Origin: Myxococcus xanthus
GTDB taxonomy: Bacteria > Myxococcota > Myxococcia > Myxococcales > Myxococcaceae
Assembly: GCF_006402735.1 (NCBI RefSeq)
Contig: NZ_CP017174.1
Coordinates: forward strand, 4,653,001 to 4,717,000
Direction: 5' to 3'
DNA: 64,000 bases
The notes beneath the pieces were generated by a model, which was not told where the DNA came from, ran no database searches, and saw nothing but the letters and a program-made list of their open reading frames with translations. The stretch's first letter is position 1; the number at the start of each line of letters is the position of its first letter. The position numbers were made by a program, and so were the translations under genes. Positions 1-8,810 of the stretch are shown piece by piece.

Positions 1-1251
1 CGCGGAGAAGAACAGCGTGCCTTCAATGGAGGCCAGCGCTTCGGGATCCGATGAGCCACCACCGGGCGCCAGATCCTTGAAGAGCCTGGTCCCCGAACCG
101 GTGCCGTTGCTCACCCAGAGTTCACGTCCCTCTCCGGAGCCATCATTCGCGGCGAAGAAGACTCGCGACTTCAGAACCGCCAGAGAGCTCGGTGAGGAGC
201 TCATGGGCCCTGGCCAGATGTCCTTCACCAGCTTCGTGCTTGAGGTCGAGCCGTTGCTGCTCCAGAGCTCCTCACCCTCTGGCTCACCTGCCCCGGCGCT
301 GAAGACGACACGCGAGCCCAGTGCGACCAGGTTGTGCGGATACTCTCCGTAGAAGTACCGCAGCTCTTGCGTGTTCGAGGCGGCCCCATCCGTCTTCCAC
401 AAGCTGGCTTCGCCCTCGTCGTTATCCACGAGGAAATAGAGGCGCGACTTCACAGCCAGCAAGTCGAAGATGACGTTATCTCCTACCAGACTGAGGACGG
501 GAATGGCACCTGGCGCTCCGGTGCTACGCCAGAGATGAGTCTCATCGCTCCAGGGGCTCCGCTTGGACGCGACGAAATAGAAGGCCTCGTTACCCACGCG
601 AACGATCCTTCGCGGGAAGGAGCTAGCGGGTCCGGGCTCGATGTCCTCGACGAGGTACGTCCCCGCGTCTGTTCCATCACTGCGCCACAGCTCGTATCCG
701 TGCACGCCGTCGTTCGCGCCGAAGTACAGGACGCCACCGAACTCAACCAGCATGGGATCGTTTATCCAGTGGAAGGGGTCCGGCCGGAGAATCCCATCCT
801 CCGGCCCCGGGTAGATGTCCTTCACCAGGTACGTGCCGGCCGACGTCCCGTCGGTCACCCACAACTCGTAGCCGTGGACGCCGTCATCCGCGGCGAAGAA
901 CACCCGGTTCCCCACCCGGGTGAGATTCGAAATCTCCGCCCCTGCCAGCCCTGGGTAGACGTCCTTCACCAGCGACGTGCCGCTTCCTTCCGTTCCGCTG
1001 CTTCGCCACAACTCACGTCCATGCACCCCGTCGTCCGCCGTGAAGAAGAGGACTCGGTCGCCGTGGATCAGATCGGCCGGATTGGACCCCACGGGGCCAG
1101 GGTGGATGTCCGCCAATCGAACGGCCTCCTTCCCGCACAACTCCCACTTCTGACTCAAGGAGGACTCCTGGCTCGTGAAGTCGACATCATCGACTTCGGT
1201 GCCACAACCCGCGGCTCCCAGGAGAATGAGAAGTGGAAGATGGGGCTTCAT
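1..1251 (-). CDS. ELWxxDGT-repeat lipoprotein (3' end beyond window)
   Basis: The reverse strand is open from an ATG at 1251 to base 1, 417 codons in frame with no stop, so the gene continues off the left edge. It starts with a lipoprotein signal (MKPHLPLLILLGAAGC, lipid-modified Cys16). The mature part is a chain of roughly 45-50-residue repeats with the pattern GxELWxSDGTxxGTxLVKDIxPGP followed by FFxAxDGxxGxELW. This is the ELWxxDGT family, thought to form extracellular beta-propeller-like blades. It should be anchored at the cell surface or outer membrane. No enzymatic motif is visible. It is divergent from the pseudopilin gene at 1566. The family call is firm; the function is unknown. 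Confidence 0.85.
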   Translation of the reverse strand, partial: MKPHLPLLILLGAAGCGTEVDDVDFTSQESSLSQKWELCGKEAVRLADIHPGPVGSNPADLIHGDRVLFFTADDGVHGRELWRSSGTEGSGTSLVKDVYPGLAGAEISNLTRVGNRVFFAADDGVHGYELWVTDGTSAGTYLVKDIYPGPEDGILRPDPFHWINDPMLVEFGGVLYFGANDGVHGYELWRSDGTDAGTYLVEDIEPGPASSFPRRIVRVGNEAFYFVASKRSPWSDETHLWRSTGAPGAIPVLSLVGDNVIFDLLAVKSRLYFLVDNDEGEASLWKTDGAASNTQELRYFYGEYPHNLVALGSRVVFSAGAGEPEGEELWSSNGSTSSTKLVKDIWPGPMSSSPSSLAVLKSRVFFAANDGSGEGRELWVSNGTGSGTRLFKDLAPGGGSSDPEALASIEGTLFFSA

Positions 1252-1565
1252 GACGGCCTCCGTTGAGGGCGCGGTCCATCCGCGCCGAATCCGGAGGGTG
1301 AGAGTCTTACGTACCCGCATCCACCTGCGCAGGGGTGGCACTCAGCGGGCGGAAAGCGACAGTCGCTCACGCTGCGCACGCGGGGACCGCGGCGCGTCCG
1401 GTCAGGCACGGCGACTGCACTGACGAACGTCCGCGCCTGGCGCCGAAGCCCTGGTCCAGGCGCACGCAACCCGCGGCATGTGCAACGCCCTTGCGCCGGC
1501 AGACATGACGACACGTCGGGCACGCACGCGCCGGACACAACGTCACACGAGGTCACAACTCAAAG
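1252..1565. other. Divergent intergenic region, no gene seen
   Basis: About 314 bases separate the divergent lipoprotein and pseudopilin genes, and must hold both promoters. I see no convincing sigma70 or sigma54 promoter. Near the pseudopilin start there is a short direct repeat, GTCACA, around 1543-1556. The open frames here have no ribosome-binding site or recognisable product. Confidence 0.5.
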
Positions 1566-2018
1566 ATGAATCCAACCCAGCAGAAGCTGAACGCTCGGCG
1601 TCGTCACGCTCGCGGATTTACGCTGATTGAAATCATGGTCGTCATCACCATCCTCGGACTCATCGCCGCGGCGGTGGGCGTCTCCGTGATGTCGAACCTG
1701 GAGGAGGCCAAGCAGAAGACCGCCGCCCTGGACATCAAGACATTGGAGACGGGGCTCAAGCTCCACTACATGAAGACCGGCAGCCTCCCTGAGACCCAGA
1801 CCGGCCTGGAAGAACTCCTCCAGGCGCGCTCGCTGGAGCGACTGCCCAAGGACCCGTGGAACCGCGACTACGTGTACATGAATGAGGGCGGCAGCCCTGT
1901 CATCCTGTCGTACGGCGCGGACGGTGTCCCAGGGGGCGACGGCAGCGACGCGGACATCTCCTCCCAGGTGGCGTCACCGTCCGCGAGCGCGGCCCGCCGC
2001 CCCAAGGGGCTCCGTTAG
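1566..2018 (+). CDS. gspG: GspG-like type II secretion major pseudopilin (orphan)
   Basis: A 150-residue type II secretion pseudopilin. A basic leader of 17 residues ends in Gly before FTLIE, the PilD prepilin-peptidase site, and is followed by a hydrophobic helix (IMVVITILGLIAAAVGVSV). The C-terminal part has the GspG landmarks: LPKDPWNRDY and the calcium-loop ending SYGADGVPGGDGSDADI. In the family these subunits polymerise into the periplasmic pseudopilus that drives protein export. A Ser/Ala/Arg-rich tail of about 20 residues follows the usual end. No other gsp gene lies in the window, so it is an orphan or a second copy. It ends 18 bp from the convergent amidotransferase gene. Confidence 0.88.
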   Translation: MNPTQQKLNARRRHARGFTLIEIMVVITILGLIAAAVGVSVMSNLEEAKQKTAALDIKTLETGLKLHYMKTGSLPETQTGLEELLQARSLERLPKDPWNRDYVYMNEGGSPVILSYGADGVPGGDGSDADISSQVASPSASAARRPKGLR

Positions 2019-2036
2019 TCCGAGCCCTCGAGCACG

Positions 2037-2738
2037 TCAGCGGCCCGCCGCCACGCGCGCGAAGTGGTGCGCGAGGCGGTGCAGCACCTCCGTGTTGTCG
2101 GCCTCAGCCGCCTTGAGCTTGGGCAGCTGCGCCTTCAGCTCTTGGGGGTTCTTTCCGCGTTGCTGGAGGCTGTCCGCCTCGATGTCAATCCATCGCCCCA
2201 GCTCGCTGGCGGTCAGCTCCAGGTGGAACTGGAAGCCGTAGGACGCACCCAGCCGGAAGGCCTGCTGGGTGTACCGGTCCGTGGACGCCAGCAACGTGGC
2301 GTCCGGGACGGGCGCATATGTGTCACCGTGCCAGTGCGCCACCACCGTGCGCGGACGGGCCCCGGACAGCACGGGGTCCTTCTGCGCCTCCGGCGTCCAT
2401 CGCACCGGACCCACGCCCACCTCGAAGCCATTCTTCCCGGGGAACACGTCCGCGCCCGCCGCCGCCGCGAGCATCTGGGCGCCCAGGCAGAAGCCCAGGC
2501 ACGGGCGCTCGTAGGCGAGCCGCTCCATGAGGATGCCCAGCTCTTGCCGCAGGAAGGGATGCTGCTCGGATTCGTAGACGGCCATGCGGCCGCCCATGAC
2601 GACCAACAGCTCCGCGTCCACGTCCTCCCGGCGCACGGCGCGGAAGCGGTTCACCAGCGTGAAGCCCGCCTCCTGCAACACCGGCCCCAGCAGGCCGGGC
2701 CCTTCGTGCTCCTCGTGCTGGAACACCACCGCGCGCAT
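2037..2738 (-). CDS. Class I glutamine amidotransferase (GMP synthase-like GATase1)
   Basis: A stand-alone GATase1-fold protein of 233 residues. The nucleophile elbow is LGFCLGAQML (catalytic Cys) and the His is in YGFQFHLE, which together with a downstream Glu forms the glutaminase triad. There is no synthetase domain, so it resembles the COG0518 group of free amidotransferases. Its nitrogen acceptor cannot be told from sequence. The frame is open upstream to a TTG at 2753, but a good GGAGGTG ribosome-binding site sits inside those codons, just before ATG 2738, so the shorter start is preferred. It is convergent with the pseudopilin gene. Confidence 0.85.
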   Translation of the reverse strand: MRAVVFQHEEHEGPGLLGPVLQEAGFTLVNRFRAVRREDVDAELLVVMGGRMAVYESEQHPFLRQELGILMERLAYERPCLGFCLGAQMLAAAAGADVFPGKNGFEVGVGPVRWTPEAQKDPVLSGARPRTVVAHWHGDTYAPVPDATLLASTDRYTQQAFRLGASYGFQFHLELTASELGRWIDIEADSLQQRGKNPQELKAQLPKLKAAEADNTEVLHRLAHHFARVAAGR

Positions 2739-2778
2739 CGTCGTCACCTCCAAAGCCGCGGGCGCCCTGCCCGCCGGC

Positions 2779-3057
2779 TCAATCGTATGCGCACGACGTG
2801 CAGATGTTGAGGCAGGTCCCCACCTGCTCTCTGTATTCCTTCACACACTCCTGGTTGGAGGCGCAGTTCACGTCGCTCGTACATCCGGGCACGCACGAGC
2901 TGAAGGTGGCGTCCGCGCAGTACTGCCCCGGCTGGCAGGGGTCATCGCCCATGAACTCTCCGCACTCGGTGTACCCCTGCTGGAGGGGCGCCATGACACA
3001 GGCGCTGGTTCCCAGGGCAAGCACGGAGAGGACGGCGGGCCAGAGGCGGGTACGCAT
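2779..3057 (-). CDS. Small cysteine-rich lipoprotein
   Basis: A protein of 92 residues starting MRTRLWPAVL, with a hydrophobic signal ending in a lipobox (ALGTSAC) and a predicted lipidated Cys. The mature part has about ten further cysteines in spaced pairs (CGEF, DPCQPGQYC, SSCVPGC, NCASNQEC, CLNICTSC), resembling the disulfide-rich domains common in secreted myxobacterial proteins. The start at 3057 has GAAAGG upstream; the longer TTG start adds seven residues and is less likely. It lies in the same direction as the DUF1592/DUF1552 pair, 85 bp downstream. Function unknown. Confidence 0.75.
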   Translation of the reverse strand: MRTRLWPAVLSVLALGTSACVMAPLQQGYTECGEFMGDDPCQPGQYCADATFSSCVPGCTSDVNCASNQECVKEYREQVGTCLNICTSCAYD

Positions 3058-3142
3058 CGAAAGACCTTTCGGGAGCAAGCGGAGGATGTCCGCTTGCTCT
3101 CGACGGCCGTCCGAGCGCCGTATTCACGGCCCGTGCGTCGTT

Positions 3143-5182
3143 CTACTTCGCGGCCGGCACCGGGCAGCGGTTGCGGAAGCTGTCGCTGAGGGCCACGGCC
3201 ACCAGCAGCTCGGGGAGCCGGTGTCCACCCGCCGAGAAGCGCGTGTCCACGTAGCGCACGGTGGCCTCGTCCTCGTCCGTCAGCGCGCGGCCCAAGCCAT
3301 AGGCCAGCGCCTGCCGCGTCATGCACGTCGCGAAGGCGGGGTCGCCCTTGAGGATGGTCGCCAGCTCACGCGGTCCCTGGAATGACACGCCCTTGAAGTT
3401 GCCCGTGGCGTCCACCGGTGAGCCGTTGTCCGTCTCCCGCCAGGCCCCGGCCGCGTCGTAGTTCTCCAGGCCGAAACCGATGGGGTCCAGCGTGTCGTGG
3501 CAGCCCGCGCAGGCGGGGTTGGCGCGATGCAGCTCGGTGATCTGCCGCAGCGTGGAGCCCGGCGGAACCTGCGTGGGCAGCGCCTCCACGCCCGGAGGCG
3601 GCGGAGGAGGCTCCTGGCACAGCAGCTTGCCCAGCACCCACTTGCCGCGAAGCACCGGCGACGTGCGCGTGGCCAGCGACGCCTGCGCCAGCACACCCGC
3701 CTGGCCCAGCACACCGCCTCGCCGTCCGTCGCCCGTGCTCACGCGCGTGACGGAGGCGGAGCCCGGCCGAGGCAGGCCGTAGTAATCCGCGAGCCGGTCG
3801 TTGACGTAGGTGAACTCCGCGTCCAGCAGTTCCAGCGCGCTGCGGTCCTCGTTGAGGAAGGCGCGGAAGAAGCTCTCCCCTTCCTCTCGCATGGCGCGCT
3901 TGAGCTCGGAGTCCATGCCGGGGAACAGCGTCGGGTCCGCGGTGATGCCGTCCACCTTCCGCAGGCCCAGCCACTGGCCGGCGAAGTTCTGCACCAGCGC
4001 CTCGGACCGAGGGTCCTTCAGCATCCGGCGTACCTGCGCTTCCAGCACCTCCGGGTCGGACAGCCGGCCCGCGTCCGCCAGTGACGTCAGCTCCGCGTCA
4101 GGCTGGCTGCTCCAGAGGAAGTACGACAGGCGCGATGCCAGCTCGCGCGCGGACAGCTCACTCTTGCCCGTCCCAGGCGCCTGCGTCTCCACTACCTGAA
4201 AGAGGAAGTGCGGCGACAGCAGCACCGAACGGAACGCGAACTTCGCCGCCAGTTCGAAGCCGTCCCCCGACTCCCGCACGAGCGTGTAGACGCTCATCAA
4301 CTCCGCGACCTCGTCCGGCTTCGCGGGACGCCGCCAGGCGCGGTTCGCCAGCGACTCCACCATCTGCCGGGCACATGCTTCTTCCCCGGTGGCGGCCGGT
4401 TCGCACACGCGCAGGTGGCGCTGGGTGGCTGCCGACGTGGGCGCGGGCGAGCGGACCTCCATCCAATCCAGCAGGAGGTTGCGGTCCGTGGACGTGTCCG
4501 GGTCGTAGATGTCGTTGGTGAAGCGCACGGTGAAGCGCTTCTGTCCCGGCGAGTCCACCCGCACCGGCTTCGTGTACACCGTGGGCGTGGTGGCCGGCAC
4601 GTCGAGCGACGCCACCACGACGCCATCCAGCAACCACTGCATCCGCACCGGGTCCGGCGGCGCCTGCGTGCCCCACGCGCGCACGGAGAGCTGGTACTCG
4701 CCGGCTTGCGCGAAGGTGAAGGTGGCGGAGAGGTCGCCGTTGGACCACAGATTCCACACGGTGCCGTTCTGCTCACTGGCACCCGTGGTGGCGCTGGCGG
4801 ACTCGGCCTCGATGCGAACGGTGCCACCACCGGCGCTGGCGGCGCCGTCCCGGGCCCAGGCCTGGTCGATGAGGCGGCCCGCGGTGGCCTCATAGGCCTC
4901 CACCAGCGCGGGGGACACGCCCAGCAGGCTGGCCTCGTTGTCGAAGCCGTGGCCCGTGGGGTCCGCCGGGAAGGTCGTCGCGGGCCGGCCCGTCTCGCCG
5001 AGCAAGTCCCTCACGGTGTTGTCGTACTCCGCGCGGTTCAGCCGGCGCAGCGAATGCGCGCCATCCGAGCAGTTCTGCGCGGCGACGACGGGCTTGGGGT
5101 CCTGGGTGCGCGCGACGGGGAGTTCGTCCGAGCACGCGGTGAGCAGCAGCGGGATGCCGAAGAGCAGTGAACGGGTCTTCAT
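3143..5182 (-). CDS. DUF1587/1592/1588/1585 secreted lipoprotein with CBM60-like and CxxCH motifs
   Basis: A multidomain exported protein of 679 residues. The order is: lipobox LLLTAC (Cys17); DUF1587 (LRRLNRAEYDNTVRDLLG, about 45-62); a beta-rich module at about 122-246 that looks like a xylan-binding CBM60 domain (starts VRIEAESA, ends LLLDWMEV); DUF1595; DUF1592 (about 345-470); DUF1588 with a CAGCH heme-type motif at 558-562; and DUF1585 at the C-terminus. This architecture is known from planctomycetes and myxobacteria, usually beside DUF1552 as here (13-bp gap). The biochemical role is not established. The CxxCH and sugar-binding module suggest redox or polysaccharide-related surface chemistry, which is inference. 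GGGGAG precedes ATG 5182. Confidence 0.85.
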   Translation of the reverse strand: MKTRSLLFGIPLLLTACSDELPVARTQDPKPVVAAQNCSDGAHSLRRLNRAEYDNTVRDLLGETGRPATTFPADPTGHGFDNEASLLGVSPALVEAYEATAGRLIDQAWARDGAASAGGGTVRIEAESASATTGASEQNGTVWNLWSNGDLSATFTFAQAGEYQLSVRAWGTQAPPDPVRMQWLLDGVVVASLDVPATTPTVYTKPVRVDSPGQKRFTVRFTNDIYDPDTSTDRNLLLDWMEVRSPAPTSAATQRHLRVCEPAATGEEACARQMVESLANRAWRRPAKPDEVAELMSVYTLVRESGDGFELAAKFAFRSVLLSPHFLFQVVETQAPGTGKSELSARELASRLSYFLWSSQPDAELTSLADAGRLSDPEVLEAQVRRMLKDPRSEALVQNFAGQWLGLRKVDGITADPTLFPGMDSELKRAMREEGESFFRAFLNEDRSALELLDAEFTYVNDRLADYYGLPRPGSASVTRVSTGDGRRGGVLGQAGVLAQASLATRTSPVLRGKWVLGKLLCQEPPPPPPGVEALPTQVPPGSTLRQITELHRANPACAGCHDTLDPIGFGLENYDAAGAWRETDNGSPVDATGNFKGVSFQGPRELATILKGDPAFATCMTRQALAYGLGRALTDEDEATVRYVDTRFSAGGHRLPELLVAVALSDSFRNRCPVPAAK

Positions 5183-5195
5183 GTGCGGTCTCCCC

Positions 5196-6590
5196 TCACG
5201 CCAGTCCGGCCAGCGGTCCCTGCGCCAGCGGTCCGAAGGTGCCTCGTGGAATCTCGAAGGCCTGGAGGATGGAGAGCAGCACATCTCCACACCGCTTGCC
5301 CTGTGCCCGCATGTGCCGGCCCGGCCGGATGGCACCGCCCGCGCGCCCCGCGAGCAGGACCGGCATGTCGTAGTGGTTGTGCCAGTCGCTGTGCGAGATG
5401 TCGCTCGAGTAGAACACCGCCACGTTGTCGAGCAGCGTGCCCTCCCCCTCCGGCACCGCCTTCAGCCGCTGCACCAGGTGCGCGAAGCGGGCCACCTGCC
5501 ACCGGTCGATCTCCACCTTGGCCGCCAGCTTCACCGGGTCGTTGCCGTGGTGAGAGGCATCGCCATGGTGGGAGAAGGCCCGGCCGTTGACGGTGAACAT
5601 CATCGGGCTGACGCACATGCCGAGCATCAACGTGGCGACGCGGGTGGCGTCGCACTCGAAGGACTTCACGATGAGGTCGCACATCAGGTTGGCGTAGGCC
5701 GTGCCATCCATGGGGATGCCCACGGGCCGCGCGCCCGTGGTGCACGCGGCGGCCGGGGCACCCTGCTCGGCCTTCTGGATGGCGACTTCGATTTCGCGGA
5801 TGCCCGTGAGGTACTCGTCCAGCCGGAGCTTGTCCGCCTGGCCCAGCTTCGTCTGAAGCGCTTTCGCCTGGCCCGTCATCCGGTCGAGCACGCTGCGCCG
5901 GTACATCCAGAGGCGCCGCTCCGCCTCCGTGGGGCCTTCGGCCTGAAGCGAACCGAAGAGGCGGTCGAAGATGACGCGTGGGTTGTAGACGTTGGGCAGC
6001 CGCTGGCCGCGGGAGAACGTCGCCATGCAGTGGTCCTCACCGCTGCAATGGTCCTGCGTGTCGTCATAGGACGACGTCTTCGGGTCGATGAAGCCGTCCC
6101 CGTTCGCGTCGCGGTAACCCGGGTTGTAGTAGCCGTTGTTCTCCACGCTCAGCGTGAGCGCCGGCACGCGCACCTGGGCCGACGTGGCGCGCGCAATCAC
6201 CTGATCGATGGAGTCCGTGTTGCCCGCGACGATGCGCTCGGACGCGGTGAGCATCATCCAGAAGCCGCCTTCGTGCGTGCGCTCGTAGTAGTCCCACGCG
6301 CCCAGCCGCATGCCGCTCAGCACCAGGACGTCATCCTTCACCGGGGCCAGCGGGGACAGCGTGGGCGTCAGCGCGTAGTTCGCGCCTTCGGTCGTCGGGA
6401 ACCATTGGTCCGGGACGACGCCCGCGGAGTGGAACATGCCCACGAAGCGCAGCGGCGGCTTCGCACCGGACGCTTGCGCGCGTGCCATCGAGGGAGCCAT
6501 GGCCTCCAGCCAGGGCAATGCGAGCGCCGCTCCCGCGGCCCCCCGTAGCAGGCTGCGTCGCGACAGCTCCCAGGTTCTCGATTTCGGCAC
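5196..6590 (-). CDS. DUF1552 Tat-exported protein
   Basis: A DUF1552 protein of 464 residues, the usual partner of DUF1592 proteins. A GTG at 6590 with AAGGAT upstream is the best start. It gives an N-terminus with a twin-arginine signal (SRRSLLRGAAGAALALPWLE), so export folded through Tat is likely. The body carries features of the DUF1501/1552 sulfatase-like group: FVGMFHSAGVVP near the start, VFYSSDISHSDWHNHYDMP near the end, and Asp/His-rich stretches that could hold metal. It is first in a two-gene unit with the DUF1592 gene. Enzymatic activity is unproven. Confidence 0.85.
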   Translation of the reverse strand: MPKSRTWELSRRSLLRGAAGAALALPWLEAMAPSMARAQASGAKPPLRFVGMFHSAGVVPDQWFPTTEGANYALTPTLSPLAPVKDDVLVLSGMRLGAWDYYERTHEGGFWMMLTASERIVAGNTDSIDQVIARATSAQVRVPALTLSVENNGYYNPGYRDANGDGFIDPKTSSYDDTQDHCSGEDHCMATFSRGQRLPNVYNPRVIFDRLFGSLQAEGPTEAERRLWMYRRSVLDRMTGQAKALQTKLGQADKLRLDEYLTGIREIEVAIQKAEQGAPAAACTTGARPVGIPMDGTAYANLMCDLIVKSFECDATRVATLMLGMCVSPMMFTVNGRAFSHHGDASHHGNDPVKLAAKVEIDRWQVARFAHLVQRLKAVPEGEGTLLDNVAVFYSSDISHSDWHNHYDMPVLLAGRAGGAIRPGRHMRAQGKRCGDVLLSILQAFEIPRGTFGPLAQGPLAGLA

Positions 6591-6714
6591 GGGGGGGATC
6601 CTTGTTGTCTGAGCCACTGTCTTGCTCAGCAACGAGGGTGCCACCCCTGAAAGCACCAGGAATTCCGGAGAGTTGCAGCCCTCGTGGATTCCCGAGTGCG
6701 CGGCGGGGGGCTCG

Positions 6715-6736
6715 ACCCCACACGCGGGTGTGGGGT
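6715..6736 (-). terminator. Hairpin terminator after tesB
   Basis: A perfect 9-bp stem with a 4-base loop (ACCCCACAC, loop GCGG, GTGTGGGGT) begins 15 bases past the tesB stop on the reverse strand. There is no long T run, which is normal in high-GC genomes. Confidence 0.65.
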
Positions 6737-6750
6737 GTCGCCCCCGTTTC

Positions 6751-7620
6751 TCAGGCCTTGGGCTTGCGGATGCGCAGCAGCCCTTCCTGAGCCACCGAGG
6801 CCACCAGCCGGCCGTCACGCGTGTAGACGCTGCCGCGCGACAGGCCGCGCGCGTTGCCCGCCCACGGGCTGTCCATGGAGTACAGCATCCAGTCGCTCAC
6901 CTTCAGGTCCCCGTGGAACCACAGGGCATGATCCAGGCTGGCGCCCTGGATGCGGGGCTGGAAGAAGCTGGCCGCGTGGGGCAGGAGCGCGGTGCCGATG
7001 AGGTTGAAGTCGGACGCGTAGGCCAGCACGTACCGGTGCACCTGCGGATCCTCCGGCAGGTCGCCGTTGGCTCGGAACCACACGTGCTTGATGGGCGCCT
7101 TCGCCTCCGGATTGAACGGATCCTCCGGCGCCACGGGCCGGATCTCAATCGGCTTCTCCCCCAGGAACTTCTCCCGCAGGGCTTCCGGGATGCGCTCGGA
7201 CAGGCGGCTCAGCAGCTCCTGCTCCGTGGCCAGTCCCTCCGGGCCCGGCACCTCCGGCATGGGCGCCTGGTGGGCAAAGCCCTCTTCGTCCCCGTGGAAG
7301 GAGGCGATCATCGTCAGGATGGGCTCGCCCTTCTGCACGGCCACGACGCGGCGCGTGGTGATGCTGCCGCCGTCCCGCACCCTGTCCACCGTGTAGACGA
7401 CTGGAAGCGTCGCGTCGCCCGGGCGCAGGAAGTAGCCGTGCAGGGAGTGGACATGGCGGCCGGCGGGCACCGTCTGGCTGCCCGCGGACAGCGCCTGCCC
7501 CAGCACCTGGCCGCCGAAGAGCTGGCGGAACCCCAGGTCTTGACTCCGGCCACGAAACAGATTTTCCTCGATTTTCTCCAGTTTAAGGAGCGACAACAGC
7601 TCATCCAGGACTCGGCTCAT
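6751..7620 (-). CDS. tesB: Acyl-CoA thioesterase II
   Basis: A double hot-dog thioesterase of 289 residues that hydrolyses acyl-CoA to free fatty acid and CoA. Family hallmarks are LFGGQVLGQALSA near the N-terminus, a second hot-dog domain with ASLDHALWFHGDLKVSDWML, and the closing RGSVYTRDGRLVASVAQEGLLR that includes the catalytic Gln. The length matches E. coli TesB (286). ATG 7620 has AGGGG at a good spacing; the 19-residue upstream extension is unlikely. It is a single gene followed by a hairpin terminator. Confidence 0.93.
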   Translation of the reverse strand: MSRVLDELLSLLKLEKIEENLFRGRSQDLGFRQLFGGQVLGQALSAGSQTVPAGRHVHSLHGYFLRPGDATLPVVYTVDRVRDGGSITTRRVVAVQKGEPILTMIASFHGDEEGFAHQAPMPEVPGPEGLATEQELLSRLSERIPEALREKFLGEKPIEIRPVAPEDPFNPEAKAPIKHVWFRANGDLPEDPQVHRYVLAYASDFNLIGTALLPHAASFFQPRIQGASLDHALWFHGDLKVSDWMLYSMDSPWAGNARGLSRGSVYTRDGRLVASVAQEGLLRIRKPKA

Positions 7621-7886
7621 GGCCCCTGTCGTAATCGACCCGTGCACCGGTGTCTCGGGAAGTGGCGCCCTGTCCATGCTCCCTCGCCGGGTCCCGCCCG
7701 ACCGCGAAGCCGTGTCGGTTCACGATGAGAATAGACGGCTCATGCGCAGCGCCGCAGTGCATCAATGACATGCGGCGTCATGGGTTGCCTCCACTTTTAG
7801 CAACCTTTGAGAGCGGAGACGCTTGAAGCGCCCCGCCCTCTTGCGCGACGCTAATGCTCAACGCTGGACACTCCATCGGGGGGCGA

Positions 7887-8810
7887 ATGCAGTCGAATGT
7901 ATTCACGGCGGTACTCATGCCGCTGGCGCTGGCCGTCATCATGCTCGGGCTTGGCCTGACGCTGACGCTGGCGGACTTCAAGCGGGTCATTGTCTATCCG
8001 CGCGCCATCCTGGTGGGCCTCGGCTGCCAGATGTTGGTGTTGCCGGTGGCGTGCCTGCTCATCGCCCACGCCTTCAGTCTGCCGCCGGAGCTGGCGGTGG
8101 GACTGATGCTGCTGGCGGCGTCCCCTGGCGGCGCGACGGCGAACCTCTTCAGCCACCTGGCCCGCGGTGACGTGGCGCTCAACATCACGCTGACGGCGGT
8201 GAACAGCGCGCTGTCGCTCGTCACGTTGCCGCTCATCATCAACCTGTCGCTCGCGCACTTCATGGACGAGGGCCGCGCGGTCCCCATGCAGTTCGCGAAG
8301 ATCGTGCAGGTGGTGTTCATCGTGCTGGGGCCGGTGAGCCTGGGCATGTTCATCCGCTCGCGCAGCGCGGCCGTCGCGCAGCGCATGGACAAGCCCATTC
8401 GCATCCTGTCCACCCTCTTCCTCGTCGCGGTGATTGCAGCGTCCGTGTACACGGAGCGCGCGAATGCGCTCAGCTTCTTCCGCCAGGTGGGCCCGGCGGC
8501 GCTGGCCTTCAACCTGGTGAGCCTCGCGGTGGGCTACTTCGTGCCCATCCTGCTGCGCCTGCCCCGGCGGCAGGCTGTTGCCATTGGAATGGAGATTGGC
8601 ATTCACAACGGAATGCTTGCGATTGCCATCGCGCTCAGCCCGACGCTGCTGGCGAACTCGACCATGGCCATTCCCCCGGCCATCTACAGCCTCATCATGT
8701 ACTTCACCGCGGCGGCCTTCGGCTTCTATGTCAGCCGGCGCTACGCGGATGAGCAGAACCCCGCCGTACACCGCACCCCCACGTCACTCCCCGAGAAGGT
8801 GTCTCGATGA
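7887..8810 (+). CDS. Bile acid:sodium symporter (BASS) family transporter
   Basis: About ten transmembrane helices over 307 residues. BASS-family features are the early LGLGLTLTLADF segment, the ASPGGATANLFSHLARGDVAL motif that lines the sodium sites, and EIGIHNGMLAIAIA in the second crossover helix. Bacterial members import organic anions such as pantoate, pyruvate or bile-acid-like compounds with sodium; the substrate here cannot be inferred. ATG 7887 is preferred because a GGGGGCG lies just before it; ATG 7854 is an alternative. The stop overlaps the next ATG by 4 bases, so the two genes are probably coupled in translation. Confidence 0.88.
   Translation: MQSNVFTAVLMPLALAVIMLGLGLTLTLADFKRVIVYPRAILVGLGCQMLVLPVACLLIAHAFSLPPELAVGLMLLAASPGGATANLFSHLARGDVALNITLTAVNSALSLVTLPLIINLSLAHFMDEGRAVPMQFAKIVQVVFIVLGPVSLGMFIRSRSAAVAQRMDKPIRILSTLFLVAVIAASVYTERANALSFFRQVGPAALAFNLVSLAVGYFVPILLRLPRRQAVAIGMEIGIHNGMLAIAIALSPTLLANSTMAIPPAIYSLIMYFTAAAFGFYVSRRYADEQNPAVHRTPTSLPEKVSR

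Noticed and set aside
334..1266. 310-residue open frame on the plus strand
   Set aside because: Antisense to the ELWxxDGT lipoprotein, which is open across the whole left edge with a signal peptide and repeats.
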